Source: Treponema sp. (GTDB lineage Bacteria; Spirochaetota; Spirochaetia; Treponematales; Breznakiellaceae). Taken from it: 5,971 nucleotides of DNA. The translations under genes were made by a program, and so were the position numbers. Of the stretch, positions 5,924 through 5,971 are shown piece after piece. Numbering within the stretch: position 1 is the stretch's first letter; every line of letters starts with the position of its first letter. The stretch is from NCBI GenBank assembly GCA_009785545.1, contig WQWD01000153.1, positions 1 through 5,971 of the forward strand. The letters run 5' to 3'. The notes beneath the pieces are model-generated. The model made no database searches. It was not told the origin of the DNA and saw nothing but the letters and a program-made list of their open reading frames with translations.

Positions 5924-5929
5924 GGAGGA
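5924..5929 (+). promoter_or_regulatory. Ribosome binding site of the right-edge gene
   Basis: GGAGGA lies 5 bases before the ATG at 5935. It is a strong Shine-Dalgarno sequence and supports that start codon, which matters because only 12 codons of the gene are in view. Confidence 0.75.
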
Positions 5930-5934
5930 TTTAT

Positions 5935-5971
5935 ATGGATAAAAAGAAATTGATTATTATTGGCGGCGCTG
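5935..5971 (+). CDS. N-terminus of a Rossmann-fold dinucleotide-binding protein (partial)
   Basis: Twelve codons are visible, MDKKKLIIIGGA, followed by a G at the window edge. A short basic start followed by a hydrophobic strand and a GG-A turn is the usual beginning of an FAD- or NAD(P)-binding Rossmann fold (beta-1 and the start of a G-x-G-x-x-G loop). Flavin-dependent oxidoreductases, NAD-dependent epimerases and TrkA-like proteins all start this way, so the enzyme cannot be named. It lies 141 bases after the TPR stop, with repeat copy 2 filling most of the gap. It could be read from the TPR promoter through the repeat or from an unseen promoter in the A/T-rich 5899-5923. Confidence 0.6.
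   Translation, partial: MDKKKLIIIGGA

Overview
The window most resembles a spirochaete chromosome, probably Treponema-like. This is a judgement from protein style: an Ig-like repeat lipoprotein, a small secreted TPR protein with a charged helical tail, and A/T-rich DNA with many homopolymers. No rRNA, tRNA or taxonomic marker gene is present, so the assignment is tentative.

Layout. (1) Bases 1-2410, plus strand: the tail of a membrane protein (probably CcdA-type), a membrane-anchored TlpA/ResA-like thioredoxin, and a large Ig-like repeat lipoprotein. The spacing is that of an operon, but a 103-104 bp repeat interrupts the first junction. (2) Bases 2454-4998, minus strand: a tight three-gene operon, transcribed from right to left: a metallophosphoesterase (TTG start), a ParB/Srx-fold protein with a DGNHR motif, and an M28-like zinc peptidase that may lack its last metal ligand. 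It converges on the lipoprotein gene across 43 bases with no clear terminator. (3) Bases 4999-5097: a divergent control region with a T11 tract, a 9-bp direct repeat and a 10-bp palindrome. (4) Bases 5098-5971, plus strand: a secreted TPR protein, a second copy of the repeat, and the first codons of a Rossmann-type dinucleotide-binding enzyme.

The most notable non-coding signal is the pair of repeats at 129-232 and 5795-5898 (99 of 104 bases identical). Each has two long hairpins and short TATAGTC/GACTATA inverted ends, lies a few bases after a stop codon, and ends in a Shine-Dalgarno-like AAAGGA. At the first copy, removing about one element length restores a normal stop/SD/ATG junction. This suggests a small non-coding mobile element (MITE-like) that inserted inside an operon and brought its own ribosome binding site.

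Functionally, the CcdA-like and TlpA-like proteins would pass reducing power across the membrane to thioredoxin-fold partners outside the cytoplasm. The lipoprotein and TPR protein look like envelope components. The minus-strand operon looks cytoplasmic, and its joint function is unknown.
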